Positions 24,793-32,530 of a stretch of DNA of 45,030 nucleotides are shown piece after piece (position 1 is the stretch's first letter; each line of letters starts with the position of its first letter). Below the pieces are notes generated by a model. The model did not search any database. It saw only the letters and a list, made by a program, of their open reading frames with translations, and was not told the origin of the DNA. The stretch comes from Chloroflexota bacterium (GTDB lineage: Bacteria > Chloroflexota > Anaerolineae > Promineifilales > Promineifilaceae): positions 1-45,030 of the forward strand of contig JAKEFB010000081.1 in NCBI GenBank assembly GCA_022616275.1, given 5' to 3'. A program made the position numbers and the translations under genes.

Positions 24793-25173
24793 ATGATGAA
24801 AAGCATAGCGGCAAACAGACGATTAGTAATAGTGGTACTCCTGGCCGGCCTCTTGCTGGGCGCGGTATTCGCCGGGGCGATGGCCTTCAACGGGACACCC
24901 GTGCTGGCGCAGCCCGGCGGAGGTGACGAGACCGAAGATGAAGCCGGCGACGGCGACGATGACGCCGAAGGGCCAGACGTACCTATTACCGGAACCGCTC
25001 TGGAACAGGCCAGCGCCGCCGCCCTGGACTACATTGGCGAAGGGCGCGTAACCGACACCGAAGTTGGCGATGAAGAGGGCTATTACGAGATTGAGATTAC
25101 GCGCGACGACGGCCGTCAGGTTGATGTCCATCTCGACGAGGCGTTCAACGTGCTGGGGCATGAAGATGATTAA
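24793..25173 (+). CDS. Secreted or anchored PepSY-domain protein
   Basis: A 126-aa protein. A signal sequence (RRLVIVVLLAGLLLGAVFAG) is followed by a predicted cleavage near AQPGG, a strongly acidic spacer (DETEDEAGDGDDDAEG) and a single PepSY domain: ALEQASAAALDYIGEGRVTDTE (in two motif halves), YYEIEITRDDGRQVDVHLD and FNVLG at the end. PepSY proteins often inhibit peptidases or accompany two-component systems at the cell surface. AAGGAAGGTG gives a ribosome site before the ATG. It lies 106 bases after the histidine kinase with its own copy of the shared operator, so it is probably a regulated output or modulator of that kinase. Confidence 0.85.
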   Translation: MMKSIAANRRLVIVVLLAGLLLGAVFAGAMAFNGTPVLAQPGGGDETEDEAGDGDDDAEGPDVPITGTALEQASAAALDYIGEGRVTDTEVGDEEGYYEIEITRDDGRQVDVHLDEAFNVLGHEDD

Positions 25174-25194
25174 TCAGGTGGTGGATTTTTGAGC

Positions 25195-25210
25195 GGCCGG
25201 CCGGCCTTTT
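25195..25210 (+). terminator. Terminator of the PepSY gene
   Basis: GGCCGGCCGGCC followed by TTTT, the counterpart of 21578-21593 in the duplicated cassette. Confidence 0.6.
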
Positions 25211-25214
25211 GATC

Positions 25215-25242
25215 TTGCACATCCGGCCGGCCGTGATATAAT
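25215..25242 (+). promoter_or_regulatory. Promoter of candidate small RNA, copy 2
   Basis: TTGCAC (25215-25220), 16 bases, TATAAT (25237-25242). The hexamers and spacing equal copy 1, while the spacer and the bases before the transcript differ at several positions, which suggests selection on the promoter. Confidence 0.7.
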
Positions 25243-25247
25243 CATAA

Positions 25248-25305
25248 ATGGCTCCCCCCCAGAGGTGCCTGATAGCCTCCCGGTTATTGGGCACCTCATT
25301 TTTTA
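25248..25305 (+). ncRNA. Candidate C-rich small RNA, copy 2
   Basis: Same predicted RNA as at 21631: ATGGCT, C7 at 25254-25260, the 16-bp stem at 25262-25297 with TCCC loop and the T-run 25299-25304. The RNA part is identical between copies although the DNA around them has diverged, as expected for a functional transcript. Confidence 0.6.
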
Positions 25306-25353
25306 TGTCTCTCACCTGACCCCGGCACGCCCTGGATTCTACGAGCCCCTCCT

Positions 25354-25398
25354 TTCTTAAACTTATTTCATCCTTTTCTTAATTTCCGGCTTTAGGCT
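25354..25398 (+). promoter_or_regulatory. Shared operator/promoter, copy C (secreted protein gene)
   Basis: TTCTTAA, TTTCATC, TTTTCTTAAT, eight bases, TTAGGCT. Compared with copies A and B the spacing is the same. The start codon of the next gene is 227 bases downstream, behind repeat sequence. Confidence 0.7.
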
Positions 25399-25465
25399 GG
25401 TGAGAACCTGACCTGCTCTGAAAGAGTCTCCAACGGAGCTTAGATCCCGACTCTGGCTGTGGCGT

Positions 25466-25530
25466 GTTTTCGCTGGCGAAAACCAGTCTCCTCTAAAAAT
25501 AGGACGCAGATTACGCAGATAAACGCTGAT
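25466..25530. repeat. Hairpin and 9-bp periodic repeat in the leader of the secreted-protein gene
   Basis: GTTTTCGC-TG-GCGAAAAC (25466-25483) is a perfect 8-bp hairpin. At about 25503-25530 a tract with a 9-base period (ACGCAGATT, ACGCAGATA, ACGCTGATT) follows, a type of dispersed repeat common in environmental bacterial genomes. Nothing else is seen in the 25399-25610 stretch. Confidence 0.6.
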
Positions 25531-25624
25531 TATTTTTGTTTATCGTGGTGCGCCTCGCGCATGTAAACTCCTATGATAACTGACTGGCTGCCACTGCCAG
25601 CCCGGGAATTGGAGGTATTTAGCC

Positions 25625-26416
25625 ATGAAGCTGAACAAAGCATTGACAATTATTTTGATCCTGGTTGGTTTACTCATCGCCAGCCTGGCGGCCGGAGCCG
25701 GCCAGCCCGGCGTCGTCAGCGCCGCGCCGCCTGGAGACGAATGTGATGACGATGATGGCCCTGGTGGTGATGACGACGAGGAGTGCTATACGGTTGACAT
25801 TGACCCGGCCGATTTTGTGGCCGTGGTTGACAACCCGTACTTCCCCCTGACGCCGGGCACAAAGACCATCTTTGAAGGCGAGGTCCATGATGGCCTGGAG
25901 AGGACGGAAGTTGAAGTCCTGGCGGACACGAAAGTGATCATGGGGGTGACGACGACCATCGTGCGCGACACAGTCTATCTCAACGACGAGCTGATCGAAG
26001 ACACCTTCGACTGGTATGCCCAGGACAACGAGGGCAACGTCTGGTACTTCGGCGAAGATACGAAAGAGTATGAAGGTGGCGTGGTGGTCAGCACGTTTGG
26101 TTCTTGGGAAGCCGGGGTGGATGGGGCGCTGCCAGGGATCATCATGTGGGGTGACCCGGCGGCCCATATCGGCGAGATCTACCGGCAGGAATATTATCCG
26201 GGAGTGGCCGAGGACATGGCCGAGGTCCTGAGCCTCAGCGAGAGCGTGACCGTCCCCTATGGCTCGTTTGATGACGTGTTGCAGACAGAGGAAAGCACGC
26301 CCCTGGAACACCGTGTGCGCGAACACAAATTCTACGCCCAGGGCATCGGCTTGATTATGACCGTTGACCTGAGGGGTGGCGACACGGCCGTGCTGGTGGA
26401 AGTCACGGCGCCGTAA
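25625..26416 (+). CDS. Secreted conserved protein (DNPYFPLTPGT family)
   Basis: A 263-aa protein. A signal peptide (KALTIILILVGLLIASLAAG) leads to an Asp-rich segment with two Cys, then the conserved body: VDNPYFPLTPGT near 67-78, DTFDWYAQDNEGNVWYFGED near 126-145, GSWEAGVDGALPGIIMW near 156-172, and YYAQG-like HKFYAQGIGLI near the end. This is a recurring family of unknown function in Chloroflexota and Actinobacteria, usually annotated as hypothetical. GGAGGT with normal spacing precedes the ATG. It carries the third copy of the operator found before the histidine kinase and PepSY genes, so it is likely an output of that signalling system at the cell surface. Confidence 0.8.
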   Translation: MKLNKALTIILILVGLLIASLAAGAGQPGVVSAAPPGDECDDDDGPGGDDDEECYTVDIDPADFVAVVDNPYFPLTPGTKTIFEGEVHDGLERTEVEVLADTKVIMGVTTTIVRDTVYLNDELIEDTFDWYAQDNEGNVWYFGEDTKEYEGGVVVSTFGSWEAGVDGALPGIIMWGDPAAHIGEIYRQEYYPGVAEDMAEVLSLSESVTVPYGSFDDVLQTEESTPLEHRVREHKFYAQGIGLIMTVDLRGGDTAVLVEVTAP

Positions 26417-26418
26417 CC

Positions 26419-26454
26419 GGCGGGCCATAACTGGCGGGCCATAACTGGCGGGCC
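26419..26454. repeat. Tandem 14-bp repeat (GGCGGGCCATAACT)
   Basis: Two full copies (26419-26432, 26433-26446) and eight bases of a third, starting two bases after a stop codon. Confidence 0.85.
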
Positions 26455-26471
26455 TTGATTTCGCGGTTAAC

Positions 26472-26505
26472 GGAAGGTGGGCAAACGGCCGTTTGCCCAC
26501 CTTCC
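26472..26505. terminator. Perfect 34-nt palindrome, possible bidirectional terminator
   Basis: GGAAGGTGGGCAAACGG and its exact complement make an uninterrupted palindrome with no loop bases beyond the centre. TTATTTG follows on the plus strand and TTAAC-type bases on the other side. It could end the transcript of the secreted-protein gene, or be another member of the palindromic repeats of this genome. Confidence 0.55.
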
Positions 26506-27029
26506 TTATTTGTAAGCGGTTGGGGAGCCGGCGAGTTGTTAGCGCCAAACTCCCGGCAAGCCGGTTGGGCCGCTGCCTGTTTCGGGGCTATCCTTTTCAA
26601 ACATGCTCAGGGCAGTGAAGAAAAATTATTGAGACTTCTGAAAAAAGCCACGAATTGCACGAATTTCTCGAATTTTTCTCTGGTATTTCATGGCACTCCT
26701 CGCGGTCTGGATGCTTTTTTCAGTGGACTCATTACTGAACTCATTTGTTACCCCAAAAAGGGCAGCCGCCCATTACTTCAGGCGGCCGTTCATGATACCT
26801 TTATCATTATCCACGCCGCACCACCGGCCGCCATCCGTTGGTCGAGACGTGTGTCGCGCGAGTGGGGGGATTGTACTTTGGGGTGGGGACGGTGGCAATG
26901 CGGGGTACAAACGAAAAGGCCGCCCGGCGGTCAACCGCCGGGCTAGAAAAAGACGCCTGGTGAACCAGGCTAAACTGGAGTTACCCGGTATTGTTCCGGC
27001 TATGTTATAACCGGTTGGCTCCCCGCGTG
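26506..27029. other. Gene-free stretch between the surface genes and the defence operon
   Basis: Open reading frames here are short or made of repeat. Visible content: three 9-mers (CACGAATTG, CACGAATTT, CTCGAATTT) at 26649-26675, and a two-hairpin repeat at 26922-26970. The rest shows no gene, tRNA or transposase. It marks the left boundary of the lower-GC operon. Confidence 0.6.
26922..26970 (+). repeat. Double-hairpin repeat, copy 1
   Basis: Hairpin 1: GCCCGGCGGT-CA-ACCGCCGGGC (26922-26943). An 11-base linker beginning TAG follows. Hairpin 2: GCCTGGT-GA-ACCAGGC (26955-26970). The geometry equals that at 42634-42684, although the stem sequences differ. Confidence 0.7.
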
Positions 27030-27836
27030 TTAGTAGAGGGGAATCGTATGATCTGTTTCAAGAGCCTGCCGCAACCTATCATATAGTTCGGTCACGAAAT
27101 CCTCAAGCCCGTTAAAACATTCCTCTACAAACTCTTTAAGGACGACATCTCGTGGTGGAGTGAAAAAATCTTGATTGAGCCTGAGTTCTTGAAGGTCGGG
27201 AGAAAAATGCAAACTACTATCTTCAACATAGCGACAGATGCGTGTAATTTGTTGGTGTGTGGTTGCATTTCTAATGTCTTTGAGCGGCTTTATCCATAGA
27301 ACACTACTTGGATTACCAGGACGATATTGCATTAAAAAATTATACGTTGTCGTCGCTCGTGTTTGGAGATCGTCCGTAACGTTGGCAAAACTTATTTGAA
27401 TACTCCTACTCTTGCCTGATGAAGTTACTTCAGTACGTGGAAGGTTTAAGTCATACATATCTTTTAGTAGGTGTCCGCAGACGTCAAGCAAAGAAAATGA
27501 AGCTCCTGTCATTGCCTCTAAGAAAAAGGTGAGAAAGAGAACGTAGTCATCGTAATCATGCATCCTGAAAATACAGCGTTGTTTATATTGGGCTGTTCTT
27601 GGCAAATCCGTCGTGTCAAAGAGCTTATACCGATGCTTCCTGAAATCTTCTGCGTTCATCTCTTGGATAAGTCCTGCGTTATAGCGCACAATATTAAGCT
27701 TGTGGTCAATCGAGTAAACGCTATTTTCAATATCCTCTCGCTGCCTAGGACTACTAGCATAAGTTTCGACAGCATGTAAAAAGGGGGAACTGAGTTTGAG
27801 GATGGGGCCATTGCCATACAGTCCATTGGCTGCCAT
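27030..27836 (-). CDS. Putative HEPN-type protein, last gene of the defence operon
   Basis: A 268-aa protein of no recognised family. Its clearest feature is WIKPLKDIRNATTHQQI (181-197), in which RNATTH (189-194) matches the Rx4H active-site motif of HEPN ribonucleases, sitting where HEPN proteins have it, in the second long helix. The region before it (about 93-125) is helical with an FLEAMTGASFSLLDV stretch, also fitting a HEPN four-helix bundle. The C-terminal part has another predicted helix pair. The gene starts three bases after the stop of the FtsK-like ATPase gene, so the two are translated together. If HEPN is right, it would be the RNA-cutting effector; alternatively it is a structural subunit that kept the fold. 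No antitoxin follows. Confidence 0.55.
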   Translation of the reverse strand: MAANGLYGNGPILKLSSPFLHAVETYASSPRQREDIENSVYSIDHKLNIVRYNAGLIQEMNAEDFRKHRYKLFDTTDLPRTAQYKQRCIFRMHDYDDYVLFLTFFLEAMTGASFSLLDVCGHLLKDMYDLNLPRTEVTSSGKSRSIQISFANVTDDLQTRATTTYNFLMQYRPGNPSSVLWIKPLKDIRNATTHQQITRICRYVEDSSLHFSPDLQELRLNQDFFTPPRDVVLKEFVEECFNGLEDFVTELYDRLRQALETDHTIPLY

Positions 27837-27839
27837 GCC

Positions 27840-30800
27840 TTAGTTCTCCGGGTTGTCCAGCAAGTCCACGAATTCATCGTATGAAGCGTAGTAGCCTTGT
27901 AGACGTTGCACTTCATTATTCACCGCCACGAGCATGTCGCCCTGTCCCAACAGGTTCTCTGCACCGGGGCGATCCAAGACAGTGCGGGAATCGATCTGTG
28001 AAGGTAAACGGAAAGAGACACGGGCAGGGATATTAGCTTTAATAGTCCCTGTGATAACCTCAGTTGTTGGCCGTTGTGTGGCAATGACCAAATGGATACC
28101 AACTGCTCGTCCCGTTGCTGCCAGGCGATTGATTTGCTTCTCGAAAGTGCTACGCTCTTTGGGGTTGAGACTCAACATAATGTCGGCAAACTCATCAATC
28201 ACGACAACAATCCAGGGGAGACGTTGTTCTGGATGGCGGCGGTTGTATTCGAGAATGTTGGGGCAGCGCGCTTTGTGGAGTAATTGAGTACGCTCTGGTC
28301 TCTCCTGTTGCAATAGATTTCGCAAAACAGTGACTGCATCTGCCGGTTCATAGAGGACGCGGCCATTATACAAGTGAGACAAATGGGCAAAGATACCAAA
28401 GTCCATCTGTTTGGGATCAACCAAGATGAGGTGCAGTTGATCGGCCGGATGTTGCCAAACGAGACTGGTGATAAGAGTGGCGAGGAAAACCGTTTTGCCA
28501 CTACCCGTCTGACCGGCAACCAGCATATGGGGTAGTCGGGCCAGATCAAGTTGTACAGCTTCTCCAGCCACATTTTCACCCATAGCCACCAGGAGTTGGT
28601 TGGGCTGCCCGGTTGGCAACTGAGCCAGGCCCTTCTTAAGGGGACCGGTCTCAGGCTCTTCTCGCGCCAGATCAATGCCAACGTAGCGTTCGCCGGGGAT
28701 GTTGTCAATGAGTGGGAGCGTTTTGCTGCCTAGCTCACGGGCGATATCCTCGGCGTATTTTTGAATCTCGCTTAAGCGCCCGGCGGGTGGTTGCAGCTTA
28801 ACCCAATAGCGAATAAAACGTGAGCCAACTTGTGATTTTTCTGTATCTATGCTGGCAATGGCAATTCCGTAGGCGATGAGAACTCGACGTAGTTCTTCAG
28901 CCTGTCTTTCAACCTGCTCTCGCACCAATGTTGTCTTCTTCGGCATAATGGCAGGTTGTTCTGTTACCGACTCTGATGGAGTTTTTACCACCTGTTCCTC
29001 TAGCACAAGACGAACTGTTTGTTGATCAGTTACAGTGTCAGTTTCGGTAGGTTGTGTTGGTTGTAGGTAGCTTCCAGGCAGTCTTACGATGAGACGTTGG
29101 TAGTCGTCGTCCCCAGCGCGATAAACTTGTTGATCAACTACCTGGCTTTTTTCCTGAAGGGCAACGCGGATGTCAAGCAGGCGAATATGGGGCATGTAAT
29201 CACCCGAAAACAGCCCATTGATCGCCTGCGCCCACGCCGCTTTGGTCGTGCGCGTTTGTGACATGATGGCGCCAGGTTCAGAACTGGACGATGCGAAAAC
29301 GGCCGTCGTCAATCTTTCACGTAATAAGGCCCGCCGTATGGGGGTGATAATAATTTCATCGGTAAATAAATGCTGCAATGTGGTAGCAAACTGAGACAAG
29401 GCAGTGAGTGGCTGCCGGGCTTGCGCCAGCGGGGGTACCGAATCGTAACCCACTAACAGCGGGTGGACGGTCATAACGTCTACATGCAAAGCATCTGAAT
29501 CCAGCCAGAAGGCGGCATATTTGACCGCCTCTTCCTCTGCATCATACCAATCCGCAAAACCCTCATCCAGCCGAATCAACGCCAAACCTGCTTTGTCCTG
29601 CTGGTACCAGTTCAAAACCACAAGGACACTAAGCAACTCACACAACACGTCGGAAGCAAAGGCTTGATGATAATTATCTCCGAGCGAAGGACGAATCAAG
29701 GCGATTAAGCCCTCAGGCAAAATAGGGAACAGTTCCAGTAGTCGTTCGAGAATATTCTGCGGATCAATTCCCGCCGGTAGTTTCATCTCACGCAGGGCGA
29801 ACACTAACTGTTCTTGCCAGTACTTCTGCCAGTCGCGCTCATTGGTATGTACTGCTAGCGTTCTAGCCCCGACACGATGCCAAGCTAGACGTCGCCCGAT
29901 GCCTGGCGGCAACTCCATTGTGCCGTGGGGCCAATCAATGATAGCGAACCAGTGCGTGCCCTCTTCGTCATCAAGGAACGGCCGCAAATGTTCTGGATTG
30001 ACACCCTTGTTGCCCACACCTAATACCTTGCGCTGTAGTTCGCCGCTCAGCGTATTCCGTACGCCGGCATACGAATCAAATATACCGCCACCAGGAGCGG
30101 GAATCAGCTTGATAGCATCGCTGATGCTGTCATAGCTTAGTTGCACAGGAATGCCAAATGGAGTTGCTGCTTCCTGCACATAGCGATATGTGTCTTGTAC
30201 AATCGCTTCGGACGGATCGCACAGTAGAATAATGTGCGGATATAGTGTCTTTTCGCGTAAATCCCGCTGAATGTCGTCCAATTTATTCTGCTTCAGACTT
30301 ACCTGGAGTATCCAGCGGGGATTCTCTCGAAAAAGCTGAAGAGCTTCATCGTCTTTGCTTTGCCACACATCGTGCGCGGCGATGCGTTCGTTCGTGCGAT
30401 AGACATACACCTTCGCGCTATACAGCATCTCTAATTTTTGTAGTTGCACCAACTTTTGCAAAATTGGCGAAAGTTGAGGTGGGTCAATGAGTACTAATGT
30501 CAGCCCTAACCGGGCGGGAGGGTATAGCGTCAGAAATCTATCAAACAGGTCGACGAATGACTGTAACCCATCCGCAGTCGGCGATTGTTGGGCGACTGGT
30601 TTGTAATAAGGAATTCCAACAGTAAAGGGTGATTGGGAATTGTCAATTTCGCCCGCAAATACGAGCCGCGCCTCTAATAAACGGCGCGGTGGCGCAAACA
30701 TATGCTCATGCAGGAGAAATGTATTCAAGATCGTGGGTAGATGGTGGGCAGCCATCTTAACAGTGGCTAACGCTTTTTCACCTAGCGGTTCCGGATTGTC

Positions 30801-32528
30801 ATACAAAAGGTCATTCAACCGAACCCACTTCCACAAATGCAAAGGGTGCAGTGGGGTTAAAAGAGCGTTGACCGAAGGAGCTTTAGTTGCATACCATAGT
30901 TCGACAATAACCACATCGAGGGCTAAAAACTGTGCCATTGCCCGTTCGGTAGAATCAGGACTTGTTACTTGTTTTTGGCGACAAATCTGTTGTAGCCGTT
31001 GTGCCAGTCTGTGGTACGTTTCTAAGTAGCTTTGAATAGCAGGACGAAGATTGGGAGCCTGGACAGCTTGATCGGGATAGTATAGGAATAGCGTGCGGTA
31101 GTGGGTCAGAAGCTGACGATGCGTGTGCAAGGTCTGTAACAACGTAACCAAAGTGTCACCACCATTTACATCCCCCACCAACCGATCAAGAGCGTCAAAT
31201 AAATTGAACAGACTATGTTCCCTTTGTGTATCCAGTGGCATAAATGGAATGAAGGGGAGTGATGATGACTCATCGGCAACCAAGCCGGCAATATCCAGCG
31301 TTTCATCTGAGAGATTGTCTACCTGAATACGGCCACCCCAACTCTGAGGGTGTACCCAAACCGGGATAAATTCATGGAGCGGGTGCAGTTCCTCTTTTTC
31401 TGTCGGTGGTCTTACACTACCAACCTCAGCCTGTGTCTGAAGATCTATCAGAACCTCATACGACTCGCGTTGCTCGCGCACTTCACTTGTTTCTGCCTCA
31501 CGCACTCGGATGAGGTCCGCTTCATACTCTTCTGCTATATCCTCGTAGAACATATCAGCGATACGTTCTGCCTGATGGTTAATATTGGCGAGAGCCTGTT
31601 GGTAATCGGCGTAGAGCGGATTGAGTTTAAGGAGTTGGTCAACAAGATAAACAGAGGATGGCAAGCTTCTCGGTTGAAATGCACTTGGCTGTTCATCGTG
31701 TGTCTCATCGGCCGACGGCTCTGGCGCTTTCTCTGCTTTGCGGATATGTATGACCGAATCCAATGTGAGTTCGACCAGATGCTCCTGCGTAGGATTCTGT
31801 GTATACTGCTTGATATGACGAAACGTATGGCGGTGGTCGGTATCACCTTCATCGGCCAGAGCACGAGCAAGCATACGGTAGTCTTTACCGTCCAGGGTCA
31901 ATAGCCATATCACATGGTTCCTGTTTTGCTTAATTCTTTGTGCGAACTCGTAATTGGTGATTTCGGGATCGGGAAGCAGGCCAATGTGGGGAAGTGTCGT
32001 GGCTACATCTGCTGTTTGCAGGGCGTGATAGAGTTCGGCCACCTGGCGGGCAACGAGCGGTAGGTACTTTTCAGTGCGGGGCAGCCTCAATTCATGCCAG
32101 AGTTGCTGGCGTAGGGGGTCGTCTTGCGCCTCTTGTTCGGCTTGCCGGCAGATAGCACGACGTAAATCTTCATCGGTAAACGGTTCTAGCACCTCCAACG
32201 AATGCGTCTTTTCTTGTTGTGCGGCTGCATTCAAAATCACAATCAACTTTTCGGTCAATTCGGGATCGTTACGCCAGCCGATGACTGTCTCGACCTGTGT
32301 TGCTACCCGTGACGCCGAGTCAATTGCTATATTGTCAAAATCGATCAAAGCCAGTCGGATTCGACTTAGATGAGATTGCAGCAACTGACAGAGTGTTGAC
32401 ACGTCAAACGGGGGCAACATATTGGCAATAAGGCCAAGGCGAACCTGGTCAACATGTTCGAGCAGAGCATTGACAATGAGACGTGCAGTTGTCACTTCTT
32501 GACTTATTTCAACTGATTCTGGGGCCAC
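27840..32528 (-). CDS. FtsK/HerA-like ATPase, DptH-like (1562 aa)
   Basis: A very large ATPase. The first 1,150 residues or so lack a recognised motif and read as a helical and alpha/beta scaffold. A region at about 1220-1310 resembles the FtsK beta domain, and the motor follows: Walker A GQTGSGKT (1339-1346), Walker B VVVIDEFAD (1441-1449), and IATQRPTTEVITGTIKAN (1483-1500) with the FtsK-type QRP sensor; LDRPGAENLLGQGDML lies near the end. Length, C-terminal motor and operon position (third in a three-gene ATPase/adaptor/ATPase module) match DptH/DndH of phosphorothioation-dependent restriction. The GTG start at 32528 has GGAGGG five bases upstream. It would act as DNA translocase. The specific DptH orthology is inferred. 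Confidence 0.8.
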   Translation of the reverse strand: MAPESVEISQEVTTARLIVNALLEHVDQVRLGLIANMLPPFDVSTLCQLLQSHLSRIRLALIDFDNIAIDSASRVATQVETVIGWRNDPELTEKLIVILNAAAQQEKTHSLEVLEPFTDEDLRRAICRQAEQEAQDDPLRQQLWHELRLPRTEKYLPLVARQVAELYHALQTADVATTLPHIGLLPDPEITNYEFAQRIKQNRNHVIWLLTLDGKDYRMLARALADEGDTDHRHTFRHIKQYTQNPTQEHLVELTLDSVIHIRKAEKAPEPSADETHDEQPSAFQPRSLPSSVYLVDQLLKLNPLYADYQQALANINHQAERIADMFYEDIAEEYEADLIRVREAETSEVREQRESYEVLIDLQTQAEVGSVRPPTEKEELHPLHEFIPVWVHPQSWGGRIQVDNLSDETLDIAGLVADESSSLPFIPFMPLDTQREHSLFNLFDALDRLVGDVNGGDTLVTLLQTLHTHRQLLTHYRTLFLYYPDQAVQAPNLRPAIQSYLETYHRLAQRLQQICRQKQVTSPDSTERAMAQFLALDVVIVELWYATKAPSVNALLTPLHPLHLWKWVRLNDLLYDNPEPLGEKALATVKMAAHHLPTILNTFLLHEHMFAPPRRLLEARLVFAGEIDNSQSPFTVGIPYYKPVAQQSPTADGLQSFVDLFDRFLTLYPPARLGLTLVLIDPPQLSPILQKLVQLQKLEMLYSAKVYVYRTNERIAAHDVWQSKDDEALQLFRENPRWILQVSLKQNKLDDIQRDLREKTLYPHIILLCDPSEAIVQDTYRYVQEAATPFGIPVQLSYDSISDAIKLIPAPGGGIFDSYAGVRNTLSGELQRKVLGVGNKGVNPEHLRPFLDDEEGTHWFAIIDWPHGTMELPPGIGRRLAWHRVGARTLAVHTNERDWQKYWQEQLVFALREMKLPAGIDPQNILERLLELFPILPEGLIALIRPSLGDNYHQAFASDVLCELLSVLVVLNWYQQDKAGLALIRLDEGFADWYDAEEEAVKYAAFWLDSDALHVDVMTVHPLLVGYDSVPPLAQARQPLTALSQFATTLQHLFTDEIIITPIRRALLRERLTTAVFASSSSEPGAIMSQTRTTKAAWAQAINGLFSGDYMPHIRLLDIRVALQEKSQVVDQQVYRAGDDDYQRLIVRLPGSYLQPTQPTETDTVTDQQTVRLVLEEQVVKTPSESVTEQPAIMPKKTTLVREQVERQAEELRRVLIAYGIAIASIDTEKSQVGSRFIRYWVKLQPPAGRLSEIQKYAEDIARELGSKTLPLIDNIPGERYVGIDLAREEPETGPLKKGLAQLPTGQPNQLLVAMGENVAGEAVQLDLARLPHMLVAGQTGSGKTVFLATLITSLVWQHPADQLHLILVDPKQMDFGIFAHLSHLYNGRVLYEPADAVTVLRNLLQQERPERTQLLHKARCPNILEYNRRHPEQRLPWIVVVIDEFADIMLSLNPKERSTFEKQINRLAATGRAVGIHLVIATQRPTTEVITGTIKANIPARVSFRLPSQIDSRTVLDRPGAENLLGQGDMLVAVNNEVQRLQGYYASYDEFVDLLDNPEN

Positions 32529-32530
32529 GA

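Noticed and set aside
26455-26946. 163-aa plus-strand open frame after the secreted-protein gene
   Set aside because: It is made of the 34-base palindrome and dispersed CACGAATT repeats and has no protein-like composition.
31350-31904. 184-aa plus-strand open frame
   Set aside because: Antisense inside the FtsK-like ATPase gene; Cys/Phe-rich shadow without family similarity.
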